64,000 bases of DNA from an uncultured Fluviicola sp. (GCF_902168135.1 NZ_CABHOL010000041.1:1-64000), one strand, 5' to 3'. Positions 42,472 through 52,304 are shown, numbered from the stretch's first letter. Notes: a model not told the origin generated them from the letters alone. Made by a program: numbers and translations.

Positions 42472-43077
42472 TTATTGAAATTTGAAGGAAATGAAATCTT
42501 TGACAGACTGTTTGATTTTGTCTTTAGCATCGCCATCCCAGTCATAGCCATGTTTTTTCAGCATGACTTTATAAAGCGGGGATGCCAGGAACGGGTATGC
42601 GCACATGGAATGCAGATTGACCATAAACAATACGGGATCGAAAGGTTTGACTTCACCATTTGCAAAAGCTGCTTCCAGGGTTGGAATGAGCAAAGACCGC
42701 TGGTTCTTCATGTGTTTTACTTTTTCGTGGAACATTTCCGGGTTGATGGAAATCTCCTTGATGATAAACATGGACATTTGAGGGTATTCGCTGAAAAACT
42801 CGAACATATTATCCACATATTGCATCAAACGCTCCTTGATTGGAAGCGATGTATCCCCGATTACTCTCATCTGTGAGAAATACTTTTCCAGTGCTCCGTC
42901 GAAAACGGCGTCAAATAATTTCTCTTTACTTCGGAAATAGTAGTGAAGCAATGCTTTGTTGATCCCCGCAGTATCAGCAATGTCCTGCATCCTTGCACCA
43001 TAAAGTCCATACTTCATAAAAACATCCTTAGCAGCTTCTAAGATCTTTTCTTCCGTTGTTGAATCCTTTAATCCCAT
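42472..43077 (-). CDS. TetR-family repressor of the efflux operon
   Basis: A 201-aa regulator. The N-terminal helix-turn-helix is EKILEAAKDVFMKYGLYGAR with MQDIADTAGINKALLHYYFR and SKEKLFDAVF (about residues 10-60). The all-helical ligand domain fills the rest. It is the first gene of its own operon and a perfect palindrome lies 14 nt upstream, so autoregulation with de-repression by a pump substrate is the simplest reading. The ligand is unknown. Confidence 0.9.
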   Translation of the reverse strand: MGLKDSTTEEKILEAAKDVFMKYGLYGARMQDIADTAGINKALLHYYFRSKEKLFDAVFDGALEKYFSQMRVIGDTSLPIKERLMQYVDNMFEFFSEYPQMSMFIIKEISINPEMFHEKVKHMKNQRSLLIPTLEAAFANGEVKPFDPVLFMVNLHSMCAYPFLASPLYKVMLKKHGYDWDGDAKDKIKQSVKDFISFKFQ

Positions 43078-43090
43078 AGTTTAATTATTG

Positions 43091-43112
43091 AGTTTAACCA
43101 TTTGGTTAAACT
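43091..43112 (-). promoter_or_regulatory. TetR-type operator
   Basis: AGTTTAACCA and TGGTTAAACT are exact complements around TT, a 22-bp dyad ending 14 nt before the tetR start codon. It lies between that gene and a TTTTG element, so binding would block transcription start. Confidence 0.75.
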
Positions 43113-43452
43113 TTTTTGCAAAACTACTTAGTTAATTTTGATTCATAACTATTGTTGTGTGAAAAAATGTTATTGAAATGCAAAATGATATTACGACAGC
43201 TATCGGAATCAACATTCACGGGTTGAAAATGAATGCTATCGGTTCAGTGATGATTTTGAAGGTCCTTTTTCGTGACTCTCTGAGAATACCCGGCTAAGAA
43301 TAATAAGGAATTAGTTTTTAGTTATTTTAATCGTAATTCATTGATTATTAGAATGTTTTTGATGTTTCCTTTTTCCTGACGGACAGATGAATGAACTGCT
43401 GAAATTTAGTTTGGGATCAGGTGAAACTTTGCGTATGAAAAAGCACTGTTTT
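43113..43452. other. Intergenic region between efflux operon and alcohol dehydrogenase
   Basis: An AT-rich 340-nt stretch between divergent operons. The only open frame worth noting is 43178-43297 on the plus strand (39 codons from ATG). It has no recognisable sequence and no promoter that I can see. Otherwise I see nothing here. Confidence 0.5.
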
Positions 43453-43487
43453 TTTGATTTAAATTAGTTGTTGTTTTCATATCTTTA
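43453..43487 (+). promoter_or_regulatory. Candidate promoter of the alcohol dehydrogenase operon
   Basis: TTTG at 43453-43456, a 23-nt spacer and TATCTTTA at 43480-43487, 30 nt ahead of the start codon. Confidence 0.45.
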
Positions 43488-43517
43488 CAGTCCTTAATTT
43501 TAGAAAGAGCAGTTTGT

Positions 43518-44687
43518 ATGAACAACTTTGAAATTACAACTCCAACAACCATCGTTTTTGGTAAGGATCAGCTACCCCGGATCTCTCAATTGCTCAAAGC
43601 CCAGGCAGCTGATGGAAAAGTAATCATTTTATACGGTGGAGGTTCCATTGAAAGATCCGGATTTCTGGACAAACTGAAAGCGGAACTGACAGATTTGGAA
43701 CTGCATTTTTTTAAAGGAATTGAGGCAAATCCTGAGTATATGACCTTAATGAAGGCAGTCGAATATATCCGCGAGCACAAGATCGGGTACATGCTTGCAG
43801 TTGGTGGTGGATCTGTCATTGACGGAGCGAAGTTTATTTCAGGTGCGGTGAATTATGCCGGAGATCCATGGGATGTATTGACCCAGGTTCCCGGATGTAC
43901 ATTCAGTTCTGCAGTTCCATTCGGATGTATCCTGACTATTCCTGCAACCGGATCGGAATCCAACTCCGGGGCGGTAATCAGCCGGTCGGAATTGAAAGAG
44001 AAAAGAACGATGGGCGGACCACTGTTCTTCCCGAAGTTTGCCTTATTGGACCCGACTTTTGTGGCAACTTTGCCAAAACGCCAAATTGCGAATGGTGTCA
44101 TTGATGCTTATACGCATACCATGGAGCAATACCTCACTTTCAAAGGAGAGAATTTATTGCAGGAACGCTATGCGGAAGGGATTCTTTCTACCCTGATTGA
44201 GATCGGGGAGAAGGTATTGGAAAATCCGGCGGATTACGAGCTTGCTGCAACCCTGATGTGGTCTGCAAACCAGGCTTTGAACGGAGTACTGCGCTGCGGA
44301 GTTACCACCGACTGGGCAACACACATGATCGGTCATGAGTTGACAGCTTTACACGGAATCGATCATGCACAGACATTAGCTATCATTGCTCCGAGATTAT
44401 ATGAAGTAAAATTCGAGAGCAAAAAGGCAAAATTGGCACAATATGGTAAGCGTGTTTGGAAACTGGAAGGATCAGACGATCAGGTTGCCCGCAAAGCAAT
44501 TGCCAAAACAGAAGAATTTTTCCATAAATTGAGCGTTAAAACACGGATTTCGGAATATACTTCCGATTACCACGATACAGCACAAATTATTCACGACCGG
44601 TTTGTACAGCGCGGCTGGATGGGATTAGGAGAAAATAAAGACCTTACTCCAAAGGAAGCAGAGTATATCGTTAACCAGGCTATTTAA
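43518..44687 (+). CDS. Iron-dependent alcohol dehydrogenase (YqhD/BDH-like)
   Basis: NAD(P)H-dependent reduction of aldehydes to alcohols in the cytoplasm. The 389-aa protein has the family start FEITTPTTIVFGKDQL, the cofactor motif GGGSVIDGAKFI and the substrate segment PATGSESNSGAVIS. Metal ligands are in GVIDAYTHTMEQY and HMIGHELTALHGIDHAQTLAI. The pattern fits the butanol dehydrogenase/YqhD group, which detoxifies short-chain aldehydes. The exact substrate is unknown. The next gene starts 2 nt after its stop, so they are co-transcribed. Confidence 0.9.
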   Translation: MNNFEITTPTTIVFGKDQLPRISQLLKAQAADGKVIILYGGGSIERSGFLDKLKAELTDLELHFFKGIEANPEYMTLMKAVEYIREHKIGYMLAVGGGSVIDGAKFISGAVNYAGDPWDVLTQVPGCTFSSAVPFGCILTIPATGSESNSGAVISRSELKEKRTMGGPLFFPKFALLDPTFVATLPKRQIANGVIDAYTHTMEQYLTFKGENLLQERYAEGILSTLIEIGEKVLENPADYELAATLMWSANQALNGVLRCGVTTDWATHMIGHELTALHGIDHAQTLAIIAPRLYEVKFESKKAKLAQYGKRVWKLEGSDDQVARKAIAKTEEFFHKLSVKTRISEYTSDYHDTAQIIHDRFVQRGWMGLGENKDLTPKEAEYIVNQAI

Positions 44688-44689
44688 TA

Positions 44690-45724
44690 ATGGGACTTTC
44701 GAACAGGTATACAATCCGCAGAAAAGCATCGCCCGCTTTAATTGATTTATTGACCCAAACCACATTGGGTACAAACGGTGCGCGTTACAAGCATTTGGAT
44801 ACACCGACACGTATTTTAGAAGCGGATAATCCTTTGTTCATATCCCTGGAACGGGATGGAAAAGTGCAGGGAAACCTGACTTTGTGTGATCGTGGAAAAC
44901 AATGGTATGTGCGTTATTTCGCTTTTGCAAACCAGAAACAGGCATCTAAAAATGTCAATCGCGTGCCTAAAAGCAATTCGCGTTTGAAAATGGAGATGGC
45001 GAGTTTTTTTGATGAGGTATTTGAAGGCAAACTGGGAGATGCTCCGGATGCCTTTTATGCTTACATCGACCCTGCAAACGACCGCAGTAAGTGGATGTCC
45101 GAACAATTCGGATTCCGCACGGAAGCACAGTTGATCACCCAGTCTTTCAGCCGTACAAAGCCGCGTTCAGTTGCACATGTTAAACTCATAGAGTCGGAAG
45201 AGGATATCAATACCTGCCTGGAAAAAGTTTCCGGCTCACATGCTTATTTTGTGGAGCATCATGCCAAAAAAGGCCCTTTTTACGGTTACTTCAATCAATC
45301 CGGAGAAATTACAGGCTTTGTCAAAGTAACCAAAGCCAATTGGGTGATTGAACGTCTGCCGGGAATGCTGGGCGGAATTTTCACCAAATTGATTACCATT
45401 ACTCCCGGGATCAGACGAATAGTAAAACCAAAGAATCACAGTTTCCTGGTTCCGGAATCCATATGGGTCAAAGACAACGATCCGGGTGTTTTATCTGCCT
45501 TGCTGGAAGGAATTTTAGCAGCAGAAAAAGTCAATATGATGCTTTGGTTTGTTGACCGCAGAGATGCGCTTTGGCGGGAAACCCGACAATATGTTGACTG
45601 GGGCTTGTTCCATAAAATGACTCCGCAGCCGATTGTGGATGTGGTAGTGCTCCGCAAAAATCCGCTGAAAATGGACGAACTGCGCTCCAAGCCTATTTTC
45701 GTCGCGGGCTGGGATATGGTTTAG
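44690..45724 (+). CDS. GNAT-like acyltransferase-fold protein, function unknown
   Basis: A 344-aa cytoplasmic protein without signal peptide. Two regions resemble GNAT folds: about 30-160, where AYIDPANDRSKWMSEQFGF mimics the late helix of an acetyltransferase, and about 200-340. The classic acetyl-CoA loop (Q/RxxGxG/A) is not clear in either. It begins 2 nt after the alcohol dehydrogenase stop, so the pair are co-expressed, which is the only clue to a role. The fold assignment is a weak impression. Confidence 0.5.
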   Translation: MGLSNRYTIRRKASPALIDLLTQTTLGTNGARYKHLDTPTRILEADNPLFISLERDGKVQGNLTLCDRGKQWYVRYFAFANQKQASKNVNRVPKSNSRLKMEMASFFDEVFEGKLGDAPDAFYAYIDPANDRSKWMSEQFGFRTEAQLITQSFSRTKPRSVAHVKLIESEEDINTCLEKVSGSHAYFVEHHAKKGPFYGYFNQSGEITGFVKVTKANWVIERLPGMLGGIFTKLITITPGIRRIVKPKNHSFLVPESIWVKDNDPGVLSALLEGILAAEKVNMMLWFVDRRDALWRETRQYVDWGLFHKMTPQPIVDVVVLRKNPLKMDELRSKPIFVAGWDMV

Positions 45725-45763
45725 CGGATAAATTCATATATTTGATTTTCGTAACCTATAATC

Positions 45764-48700
45764 ATGAAAATCAAATCACTTACGATTCTTTTTTTTAGCT
45801 TCATCTGCTCTGTAAATTTTGCTCAGAATTCTTTGAGTTTTGATTTTGGAGCGGTTTTTCGTAATAAGGAATCTTATGGGGACATGCACTATGTGCAAAT
45901 GACGGTGGATTCCTTAGGAAATCATTACATAGCCGGCAGATTCCATGGAACACTCGATATTGATCCTTCTCCAAATGAACAGCTGATTCAATCATTGGAC
46001 GGAAAGGAAAAGGTGTTTTTCGTTAAATATTCTCCGAATGGCCAGTTGTTGTGGGAGAAAACAACCGTTTTAAATACGGATTCGGATATCATGGATATTC
46101 ATGCGGATCAAAACGGAAATGTCTATTTAAGCGGGCAAGTCCCGGATTCTATTGATTTAGGGTTCAATGGAAGTCAAATCATTCATTCGGGTGGGCAATA
46201 TTCGAAATTCCTTGCCAAGTATACAAGCAACGGGGTATTAATCTGGTACAAATCTTTCGAGACCCAATCTTTTCATTTCAACCTGAATAATGATAACGAA
46301 GTCATTGCTACCGGAATTTATCAGAATAGTATTGACCTGGGAGGTTTCGGAAATCCTTATTTACTCAACGGTTCCTCAAACAACATCTTTTTAGCAAAAT
46401 TTGCAGCTGGTGGGAATGTGCTTTGGGCAAAATCAACACCTTCCGGAAATTCCAATGATTTGAATGTCAGCGGTATCGGGAGTGATATTAATGGGAACAT
46501 GTGTATATCCGGTGTCTTTAGAGGTGTTTTGGATGCGGACTTTAATTCCGGGACCTATCTCTTAAATACCAGTTATGGAATTAACTCCTATTATATCGGG
46601 ATTTATTTCTGTAAATACGATACGAATGGTTCAATGGTGTGGGCGCGTATGAGCACCGGCCTGGATTGGGTAGATTTGCAACAACTCAGAGTAAACCAAT
46701 CCGGTGAAATACTCATAATGGGAAAATTTGGAGGTACGCGCGATTTCTCCGTAACCTTGGGTCAAAATACAATTACAGCTTCCTCTACAGACAATGTGTT
46801 TGTTGTCAAGTATGATGATACTTGCCAATTAACATACGTAAACAAGCTCACTTCTTCCGCATTTAATGTGCCTTTTTGGGATGTGACACTTTCTGAAAAC
46901 GGGCATTGCTACCTGTTAAGTAGAAAAAGTCACACCATCTATACTGCAAGTGATACCCTAAGTCATTCCGGCACTGCATTTGATGACAAGTCTGATCTTA
47001 GTCGTTTGGAATTTGATGCTATCGGAAATGTGGCGCAGGAGCATTTCTTTGAAATAAGTCCTGGCCCGGCTAACCAGGATTTATCCTACGGTTATGCAGT
47101 TTCTCTTAGCCCTGACGGAAACCTGGTAGTACTTGGAGAAGCTGGAAAATTTGTGGATATGGACCAAACCAACAACACGCTTCATCCCCCAAAAACGAAT
47201 ACTTATTTCTTAGCATCGTTTTTGAATACCGGGGCAATTAATTGGTGCTCTTTTATCGGGTCAAATAGTCTAATGAATGCTTCAAATGAATCAACAACCG
47301 GAGTAGTTTTTGACGAACAAGGGGGAAGTTTTGTAACTGGTGTTTACAGGCAACAAGTAGACCTCGACCTAACATCCAATTTGGCGTATTCAGATTCAGG
47401 AAGCCTTGTCAGTTCGGCATATGTGTGTCATTACGATGCTGCAAATGAGCTGGTTTGGGCACAAAGTTTTGCCGGAAATAATGTATTGGCGACCATTAAT
47501 ATTCCACCGTTAACGGATTCTGATAATAATGTCCTGGTTTCAGTGATGTATTCAGGTGGCCTGGCTTTCACAACTCCTACCAATACCTTTGCAGATACGT
47601 TGACCGATTTAAGTTCCAGGTACGGGCTGTTTAAATTTGATGACTCTGGAGGATTAATCTGGGCAAAGCGAATTTTCACGGAAACGTATGGAGGAGTGAC
47701 ACTCACAGATGTAGCATTCAATGAAAACGATGAGATTTTTGTAACAGGAACATTTACTGACACCGTATTTTTCGATGTACAAGGAGTCAATACGATGCTT
47801 GTTTCAAACGATGGGTCAGAAGATATATTTGTAGCTCGTTTGAATGCTAGCGGAGACATAATCTGGCTTCGTGCAATAGGAGGGAATGGGGTTGACAGAT
47901 CTTTTCAGATCCTTCCAAACGGGATAAGTAACTTTTACCTATCGGGTGCTTTTTCAGGAACGGCGAATTTAAACCTGAACGGAGGTGTAAGCAATTACAC
48001 CTCGTTGCATGCGCAGGCAACTTTTTTTGCTTCCTATTCCAATACAGGAATTCCCGGATATGTAAAAACACTCAATTCAACATATTATTTAAATATCAGT
48101 GAGTTCCAAAAGGATCATGCCGGAAATCTTATTCTGGCAGGTAGTTTTAAAGGAACGCTTGATTGTGATCCGTCTTCATCGGTTTTTAATTTGACCACGA
48201 ATAACCTCCATTCTTTTGTAGGGAAATACTCAGCAACAGGACAATTCAATTGGGCTAAACTTTTTGATAATTACTCTGTGAATGAGATTCATTCGTGCAT
48301 TGTTGATAGTTCCGGTAACATCCTTGTGGGAGGATATTTTTCGGGAAACATCCAATTTTCTGTAAATCCAAACATTCATCGAAACGCAATTGGAGGGACC
48401 GGCAATAACTTCCTGGTATATTTTGATCCGAACGGAGAGGTTCATAACGTATTCTCCTTTGGTCCTTTGTCCACGCAATACATCACACACATCGCCTATC
48501 GAAATGGCCTGGTGGGGATTACAGGCAGTGTGCATGAAATCAGTGTGGATTTCGATCCTTCCAGTGAAGTACAACTCCTTCGAAGTTCTAATTATTCAGA
48601 CGGTTATTTACTGAAGTACCAACTCTGTATCGCTCCTCAGGCCTCTATTCTATGGGATTTTTTCACCATGACGGCGTCTGTTAGTGGAACCGGTTATCAA

Positions 48701-49102
48701 TGGGTCAACGCGGAAACGAATGAAGATATACCTGGTGCCACCCAGCAATCGTTTACTCCAACAGAGGACGGTTCGTATTATGTGGTAGTTTCAACCGCAG
48801 ATGGGTGTAGCACTTCATCTCAAATTTTAGAGATCATAAACCTCGGTGTGGAAGAAATTCAGAAAGGACAAATTACGCTTTATCCAAACCCAACAAGTTC
48901 CCTGATCACTATCAAAATAGAGAATCCTTCGGAAAGTTACCGTGTTTCGGTTTGTTCCTTATCAGGCGCGCCTGTTTTGACACAAACTCTAAACGGAAAC
49001 ACGGCTTATGATCTGGATGCATCCGACTGGTCTCAGGGAGTTTACCTGATTCGTTTGGACTCTGAAAATGATAGCCAGGTATTTAAAATCATGAAGAATT
49101 AA
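45764..49102 (+). CDS. Beta-propeller repeat protein, T9SS type A cargo
   Basis: An 1112-aa secreted protein with signal peptide (ending NFAQ). From about residue 30 to 960 it is built of SBBP-like propeller repeats. Each has a pattern like GNxYxxGxFxGTxDxDPS followed by xxFxxKYxxxGxxxWxK (for example FFVKYSPNGQLLWEK, KFAAGGNVLWAKS, GKYSATGQFNWAK). A short Ig-like unit (about 970-1030) leads to the type A sorting domain (YPNPTSSLITIKI to QVFKIMKN). It is probably a cell-surface or released protein; its ligand is unknown. A TATATTTG box at 45737-45744 gives it its own promoter although only 39 nt separate it from the previous gene. Confidence 0.87.
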   Translation: MKIKSLTILFFSFICSVNFAQNSLSFDFGAVFRNKESYGDMHYVQMTVDSLGNHYIAGRFHGTLDIDPSPNEQLIQSLDGKEKVFFVKYSPNGQLLWEKTTVLNTDSDIMDIHADQNGNVYLSGQVPDSIDLGFNGSQIIHSGGQYSKFLAKYTSNGVLIWYKSFETQSFHFNLNNDNEVIATGIYQNSIDLGGFGNPYLLNGSSNNIFLAKFAAGGNVLWAKSTPSGNSNDLNVSGIGSDINGNMCISGVFRGVLDADFNSGTYLLNTSYGINSYYIGIYFCKYDTNGSMVWARMSTGLDWVDLQQLRVNQSGEILIMGKFGGTRDFSVTLGQNTITASSTDNVFVVKYDDTCQLTYVNKLTSSAFNVPFWDVTLSENGHCYLLSRKSHTIYTASDTLSHSGTAFDDKSDLSRLEFDAIGNVAQEHFFEISPGPANQDLSYGYAVSLSPDGNLVVLGEAGKFVDMDQTNNTLHPPKTNTYFLASFLNTGAINWCSFIGSNSLMNASNESTTGVVFDEQGGSFVTGVYRQQVDLDLTSNLAYSDSGSLVSSAYVCHYDAANELVWAQSFAGNNVLATINIPPLTDSDNNVLVSVMYSGGLAFTTPTNTFADTLTDLSSRYGLFKFDDSGGLIWAKRIFTETYGGVTLTDVAFNENDEIFVTGTFTDTVFFDVQGVNTMLVSNDGSEDIFVARLNASGDIIWLRAIGGNGVDRSFQILPNGISNFYLSGAFSGTANLNLNGGVSNYTSLHAQATFFASYSNTGIPGYVKTLNSTYYLNISEFQKDHAGNLILAGSFKGTLDCDPSSSVFNLTTNNLHSFVGKYSATGQFNWAKLFDNYSVNEIHSCIVDSSGNILVGGYFSGNIQFSVNPNIHRNAIGGTGNNFLVYFDPNGEVHNVFSFGPLSTQYITHIAYRNGLVGITGSVHEISVDFDPSSEVQLLRSSNYSDGYLLKYQLCIAPQASILWDFFTMTASVSGTGYQWVNAETNEDIPGATQQSFTPTEDGSYYVVVSTADGCSTSSQILEIINLGVEEIQKGQITLYPNPTSSLITIKIENPSESYRVSVCSLSGAPVLTQTLNGNTAYDLDASDWSQGVYLIRLDSENDSQVFKIMKN

Positions 49103-49163
49103 TAAGCACTCATTCCCAAAAAATCTTTAAATTCAGATCGGGACAAAATAAACCCGCAGTTTG

Positions 49164-49195
49164 TTTGTTAACCAACTCGTGAAGGCTTAACTTTG
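49164..49195 (+). promoter_or_regulatory. Promoter of dxs
   Basis: TTTG at 49164-49167, a 20-nt spacer and a perfect TAACTTTG at 49188-49195. It decides the dxs start, since an in-frame TTG at 49193 lies inside the -7 box. Confidence 0.7.
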
Positions 49196-49213
49196 CAGTT
49201 GAATACCGATTTT

Positions 49214-51172
49214 ATGCATCCTTATAAAGCAGGCCCTTTATTGGAACAAATCATTATCCCGCAGGATTTGAGGGATAAAATGACTGTGGATCAATTGCCA
49301 CAGGTTGCAGATGAAGTACGTCAATACATCATCGATGTCATTTCCGAAATTGGGAACTCGCATTTTGGGGCCAGTTTGGGAGTGGTGGAATTGACAGTTG
49401 CATTGCATTATGTATTCAATACTCCTTACGATCAGTTGGTTTGGGACGTTGGCCACCAGGCTTACGGTCACAAGATCTTAACAGGCCGCCGGGATGTTTT
49501 CCACACAAACCGTACAAAAGGCGGGATCTCCGGATTCCCCAAGCGCTCCGAGAGCGAATACGACACTTTTGGTGTAGGTCATTCATCCACATCTATTTCT
49601 GCTGCTTTGGGAATGGCTGTTGCAAGCCGTTACAAAGGAGAAAAGAACCGCCATCACATTGCTGTGATCGGTGATGGAGCCATGACTGCCGGAATGGCGT
49701 TTGAAGGAATGAATCATGCCGGATTTGAGAAAGATGCCGATTTATTGGTGGTTTTGAACGACAACTGCATGTCTATCGATCCGAATGTGGGTGCCTTGAA
49801 AGAATATTTGACGGATATCACGACTTCTCACACGTATAATAAAGTGAAAGATGAGGTTTGGAAACTGCTTGGAAAAGTGAGCAAATTCGGACCGGATGCA
49901 CAATCCATCGTTTCGAAGATATCCGGAGCTTTGAAAGGGTCGATCCTGAAGCAGAGTAATTTATTTGAATCCTTAAACTTCCGTTATTTCGGTCCGGTAG
50001 ACGGGCACGATACCATTGGTTTGGCGAAAGTACTCGAAGACTTGAAAGATATTCCGGGACCGAAAATCCTGCACTGCATCACGCGAAAAGGAGCCGGGTA
50101 TAAATTTTCGGAAGAGGGAGACCCTACCAAATGGCACGCACCGGGAATTTTCAATAAAGAAACCGGTGAAATCGTTAAGATTGTTCCGAAATCCCCACAG
50201 CCTCCGAAATACCAGGATGTATTCGGACATACGATTGTGGAATTGGCGGAACAGAACGAAAAGATCGTGGGGATCACTCCTGCAATGCCAACCGGCTGTT
50301 CATTGACATTTATGATGGACGCTATGCCGGATCGTGCATTTGATGTGGGAATTGCCGAACAGCATGCTGTTACGTTTTCAGCAGGTCTGGCTACACAGGG
50401 ATTAATACCTTTTTGTAATATTTATTCTTCATTCATGCAGCGTGCCTATGACCAGGTATTGCACGATGTTGCTCTGCAAAATCTTCCCGTAGTATTTTGT
50501 TTAGACCGCGGTGGATTGGTCGGACCAGACGGAGCAACGCATCACGGAGCTTACGACATTGCTTACATGCGCAGCATTCCGAATATGATCGTTTCAGCAC
50601 CGATGAATGAAGCAGAATTGAGAAACCTGATGTTTACTGCCCAGGCTGAAAATCACGGACCATTCTCTATTCGTTATCCACGTGGAAACGGGGTTATGAC
50701 CGAATGGAAAACGCCCATGAAAGCAATCCCGATTGGTCAGGGCCGGAAAGTAAGCAACGGAGAAGACATTGCCTTGGTGACGATCGGTCACGTGGGGAAT
50801 TTTGCCCAGGAAGCCATTCAATCCCTGAAAGAAACAGGAGCATCTGTGGCGCATTATGACATGCGTTTTGCCAAACCATTGGATGAAACCTTATTGCACG
50901 AAGTGTTTACCAAGTTCGATAAAGTCATTACTGTTGAGGACGGCTGTATCATGGGTGGATTTGGTTCGGCGATTATAGAATTCATGGCAGATCATAACTA
51001 CCGATCACATGTAGTTCGATTGGGAATTCCGGATAAATACATCCATCATGGAACTCCGGAACAATTGCACATTGATTGCGGTTTTGATGCCGGATCGATT
51101 GCTGCAAAAGTGAAAGAATTACTAAATATTTCGACTTCAGAAGAGCAATCCTCAAGAAGTGAAGCTGGTTAA
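49214..51172 (+). CDS. dxs: 1-deoxy-D-xylulose-5-phosphate synthase
   Basis: First enzyme of the MEP isoprenoid pathway: condenses pyruvate and glyceraldehyde 3-phosphate using thiamine diphosphate. The 652-aa protein has VWDVGHQAYGHKILTGR, the ThDP motif GDGAMTAGMAFEGMN to NDNCMSID, the pyrimidine-domain DVGIAEQHAVTFSAG, DRGGLVGPDGATHHG, and the C-terminal transketolase domain (VEDGCIMGGFGSAI). I start at ATG 49214 instead of a TTG at 49193 that overlaps the promoter. The product also feeds thiamine and pyridoxal synthesis. It is monocistronic. Confidence 0.95.
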   Translation: MHPYKAGPLLEQIIIPQDLRDKMTVDQLPQVADEVRQYIIDVISEIGNSHFGASLGVVELTVALHYVFNTPYDQLVWDVGHQAYGHKILTGRRDVFHTNRTKGGISGFPKRSESEYDTFGVGHSSTSISAALGMAVASRYKGEKNRHHIAVIGDGAMTAGMAFEGMNHAGFEKDADLLVVLNDNCMSIDPNVGALKEYLTDITTSHTYNKVKDEVWKLLGKVSKFGPDAQSIVSKISGALKGSILKQSNLFESLNFRYFGPVDGHDTIGLAKVLEDLKDIPGPKILHCITRKGAGYKFSEEGDPTKWHAPGIFNKETGEIVKIVPKSPQPPKYQDVFGHTIVELAEQNEKIVGITPAMPTGCSLTFMMDAMPDRAFDVGIAEQHAVTFSAGLATQGLIPFCNIYSSFMQRAYDQVLHDVALQNLPVVFCLDRGGLVGPDGATHHGAYDIAYMRSIPNMIVSAPMNEAELRNLMFTAQAENHGPFSIRYPRGNGVMTEWKTPMKAIPIGQGRKVSNGEDIALVTIGHVGNFAQEAIQSLKETGASVAHYDMRFAKPLDETLLHEVFTKFDKVITVEDGCIMGGFGSAIIEFMADHNYRSHVVRLGIPDKYIHHGTPEQLHIDCGFDAGSIAAKVKELLNISTSEEQSSRSEAG

Positions 51173-51224
51173 TTGACTATACCTTTTTAGCAAGTTATTT
51201 CCCTACGGATTCATCGATAAGCTC

Positions 51225-51232
51225 TAATTTTG
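51225..51232 (+). promoter_or_regulatory. -7 element of the AEC transporter gene
   Basis: TAATTTTG matches TAnnTTTG exactly and ends 4 nt before the start codon, implying a leaderless or nearly leaderless mRNA. No clear TTTG lies at the -33 distance. Confidence 0.45.
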
Positions 51233-51236
51233 GGCC

Positions 51237-52142
51237 ATGTCGAATTTTATCCTCATTGGAGTTTGTTTCCTGGCCGGCTTCGTACTTCTAAAATCAGGCG
51301 TTCTTGCAAAAGGAAGTCATCATGGGATCAATGTCTGGATTATTTATGTGGCGCTTCCTGCCGCGACTCTGAAATACCTTCCCGGTATCGTTTGGTCGGG
51401 CGATCTTATCGTTCCGTTAATCACTCCCCTGATCTGCTGGCTTGGAGCGTGGCTATTGGCTGAACTGGTTTCAAAACCTTTTCATTTTGACAGAAAGACG
51501 AAAGCTGCTTTTTGGATCGTTACCGGACTGGGAAACACCTCTTTTATAGGTTTTCCGTTAATTTCAGCTTATTATGGCGAAAAATACCTATCCATAGCCG
51601 CAGTGACAGATCAAATGTCATTCTTCATGCTCGCCGTTTTTGCATCGATTGTTGCAATGAGAGCTTCCGGGAGTGCCAAAGCAGATTTTAGGACAATCAG
51701 TCTGAAGCTTCTGAAATTCCCACCTTTCCTGGTCATTATCGCAGCATTGGTCTTACCGCATTTCATTTCTTTGGAACCAATCAATCCCTTGGTCTCAACT
51801 CTGGCACTGACACTTTCTCCGCTGGCACTATTTTCGGTTGGTCTGCAGTTTGAATTAGGAAAAATGCGGGATGTGATCAAACCCATTTTAGCGGCTTCTT
51901 TTTACAAATTAGTTCTTTCTCCATTGATTATTTTAGGATTGGCTTTGATGTTTCATACCGGAGAAATGCAGACAAAGATTTCCGTTTTCGAAGCTTCGAT
52001 GGGGACCATGATTAGCGCCGGGATTTTAAATGACCAGTTCGGATTGAATCCGCGGTTGAGTAACCTGATTGTGTTTATGACGATTTTACTTTCGTTCATT
52101 ACGAGCGGAATTTGGTACCTGGTATTGGAAATCGTGGTCTGA
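51237..52142 (+). CDS. AEC-family (auxin efflux carrier-like) transporter
   Basis: A 301-aa inner-membrane transporter with about ten hydrophobic segments and the AEC layout of two five-helix halves. Recognisable pieces are YVALPAATLKYLP in the first half, WIVTGLGNTSFIGFPLI with the characteristic N/G-rich helix break, and ASMGTMISAGILNDQFGLNP in the second half. Bacterial members carry malate, malonate or other organic anions; the substrate here cannot be named. The gene is monocistronic between dxs and asnS. Confidence 0.85.
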   Translation: MSNFILIGVCFLAGFVLLKSGVLAKGSHHGINVWIIYVALPAATLKYLPGIVWSGDLIVPLITPLICWLGAWLLAELVSKPFHFDRKTKAAFWIVTGLGNTSFIGFPLISAYYGEKYLSIAAVTDQMSFFMLAVFASIVAMRASGSAKADFRTISLKLLKFPPFLVIIAALVLPHFISLEPINPLVSTLALTLSPLALFSVGLQFELGKMRDVIKPILAASFYKLVLSPLIILGLALMFHTGEMQTKISVFEASMGTMISAGILNDQFGLNPRLSNLIVFMTILLSFITSGIWYLVLEIVV

Positions 52143-52190
52143 TAGCAATTTGTTATGGATATGCACAATGTTACCAGCCGAAGCCGGATA

Positions 52191-52285
52191 TTATCAAAAG
52201 TTATGGTTTTTTTATTAATTCTCTTTGCTGAACTGCACTAACGCTTGTTCAGTTATCAAAAGCTACGCTTTTTCTTCTATTTTTG
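52191..52285 (+). promoter_or_regulatory. asnS upstream region: direct repeats, hairpin and -7 box
   Basis: TTATCAAAAG occurs at 52191-52200 and 52253-52262, each followed by a similar Y-TA-Y-G-S-TTTTT tail. Between them CTGAAC and GTTCAG (52228-52233, 52247-52252) form a dyad. AAAAGC/GCTTTT (52258-52272) is a second small hairpin. A perfect TATTTTTG -7 box follows at 52278-52285, 19 nt ahead of the start codon. Confidence 0.45.
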
Positions 52286-52304
52286 CAATTCATAGAAAAA
52301 CAAC

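Noticed and set aside
43178-43297. 39-codon plus-strand frame between the efflux operon and the alcohol dehydrogenase
   Set aside because: Too short and without motif or promoter; reported only as part of the intergenic description.
49193-49213. Upstream TTG start for dxs
   Set aside because: It lies within the TAACTTTG promoter element, so it cannot be on the main transcript.
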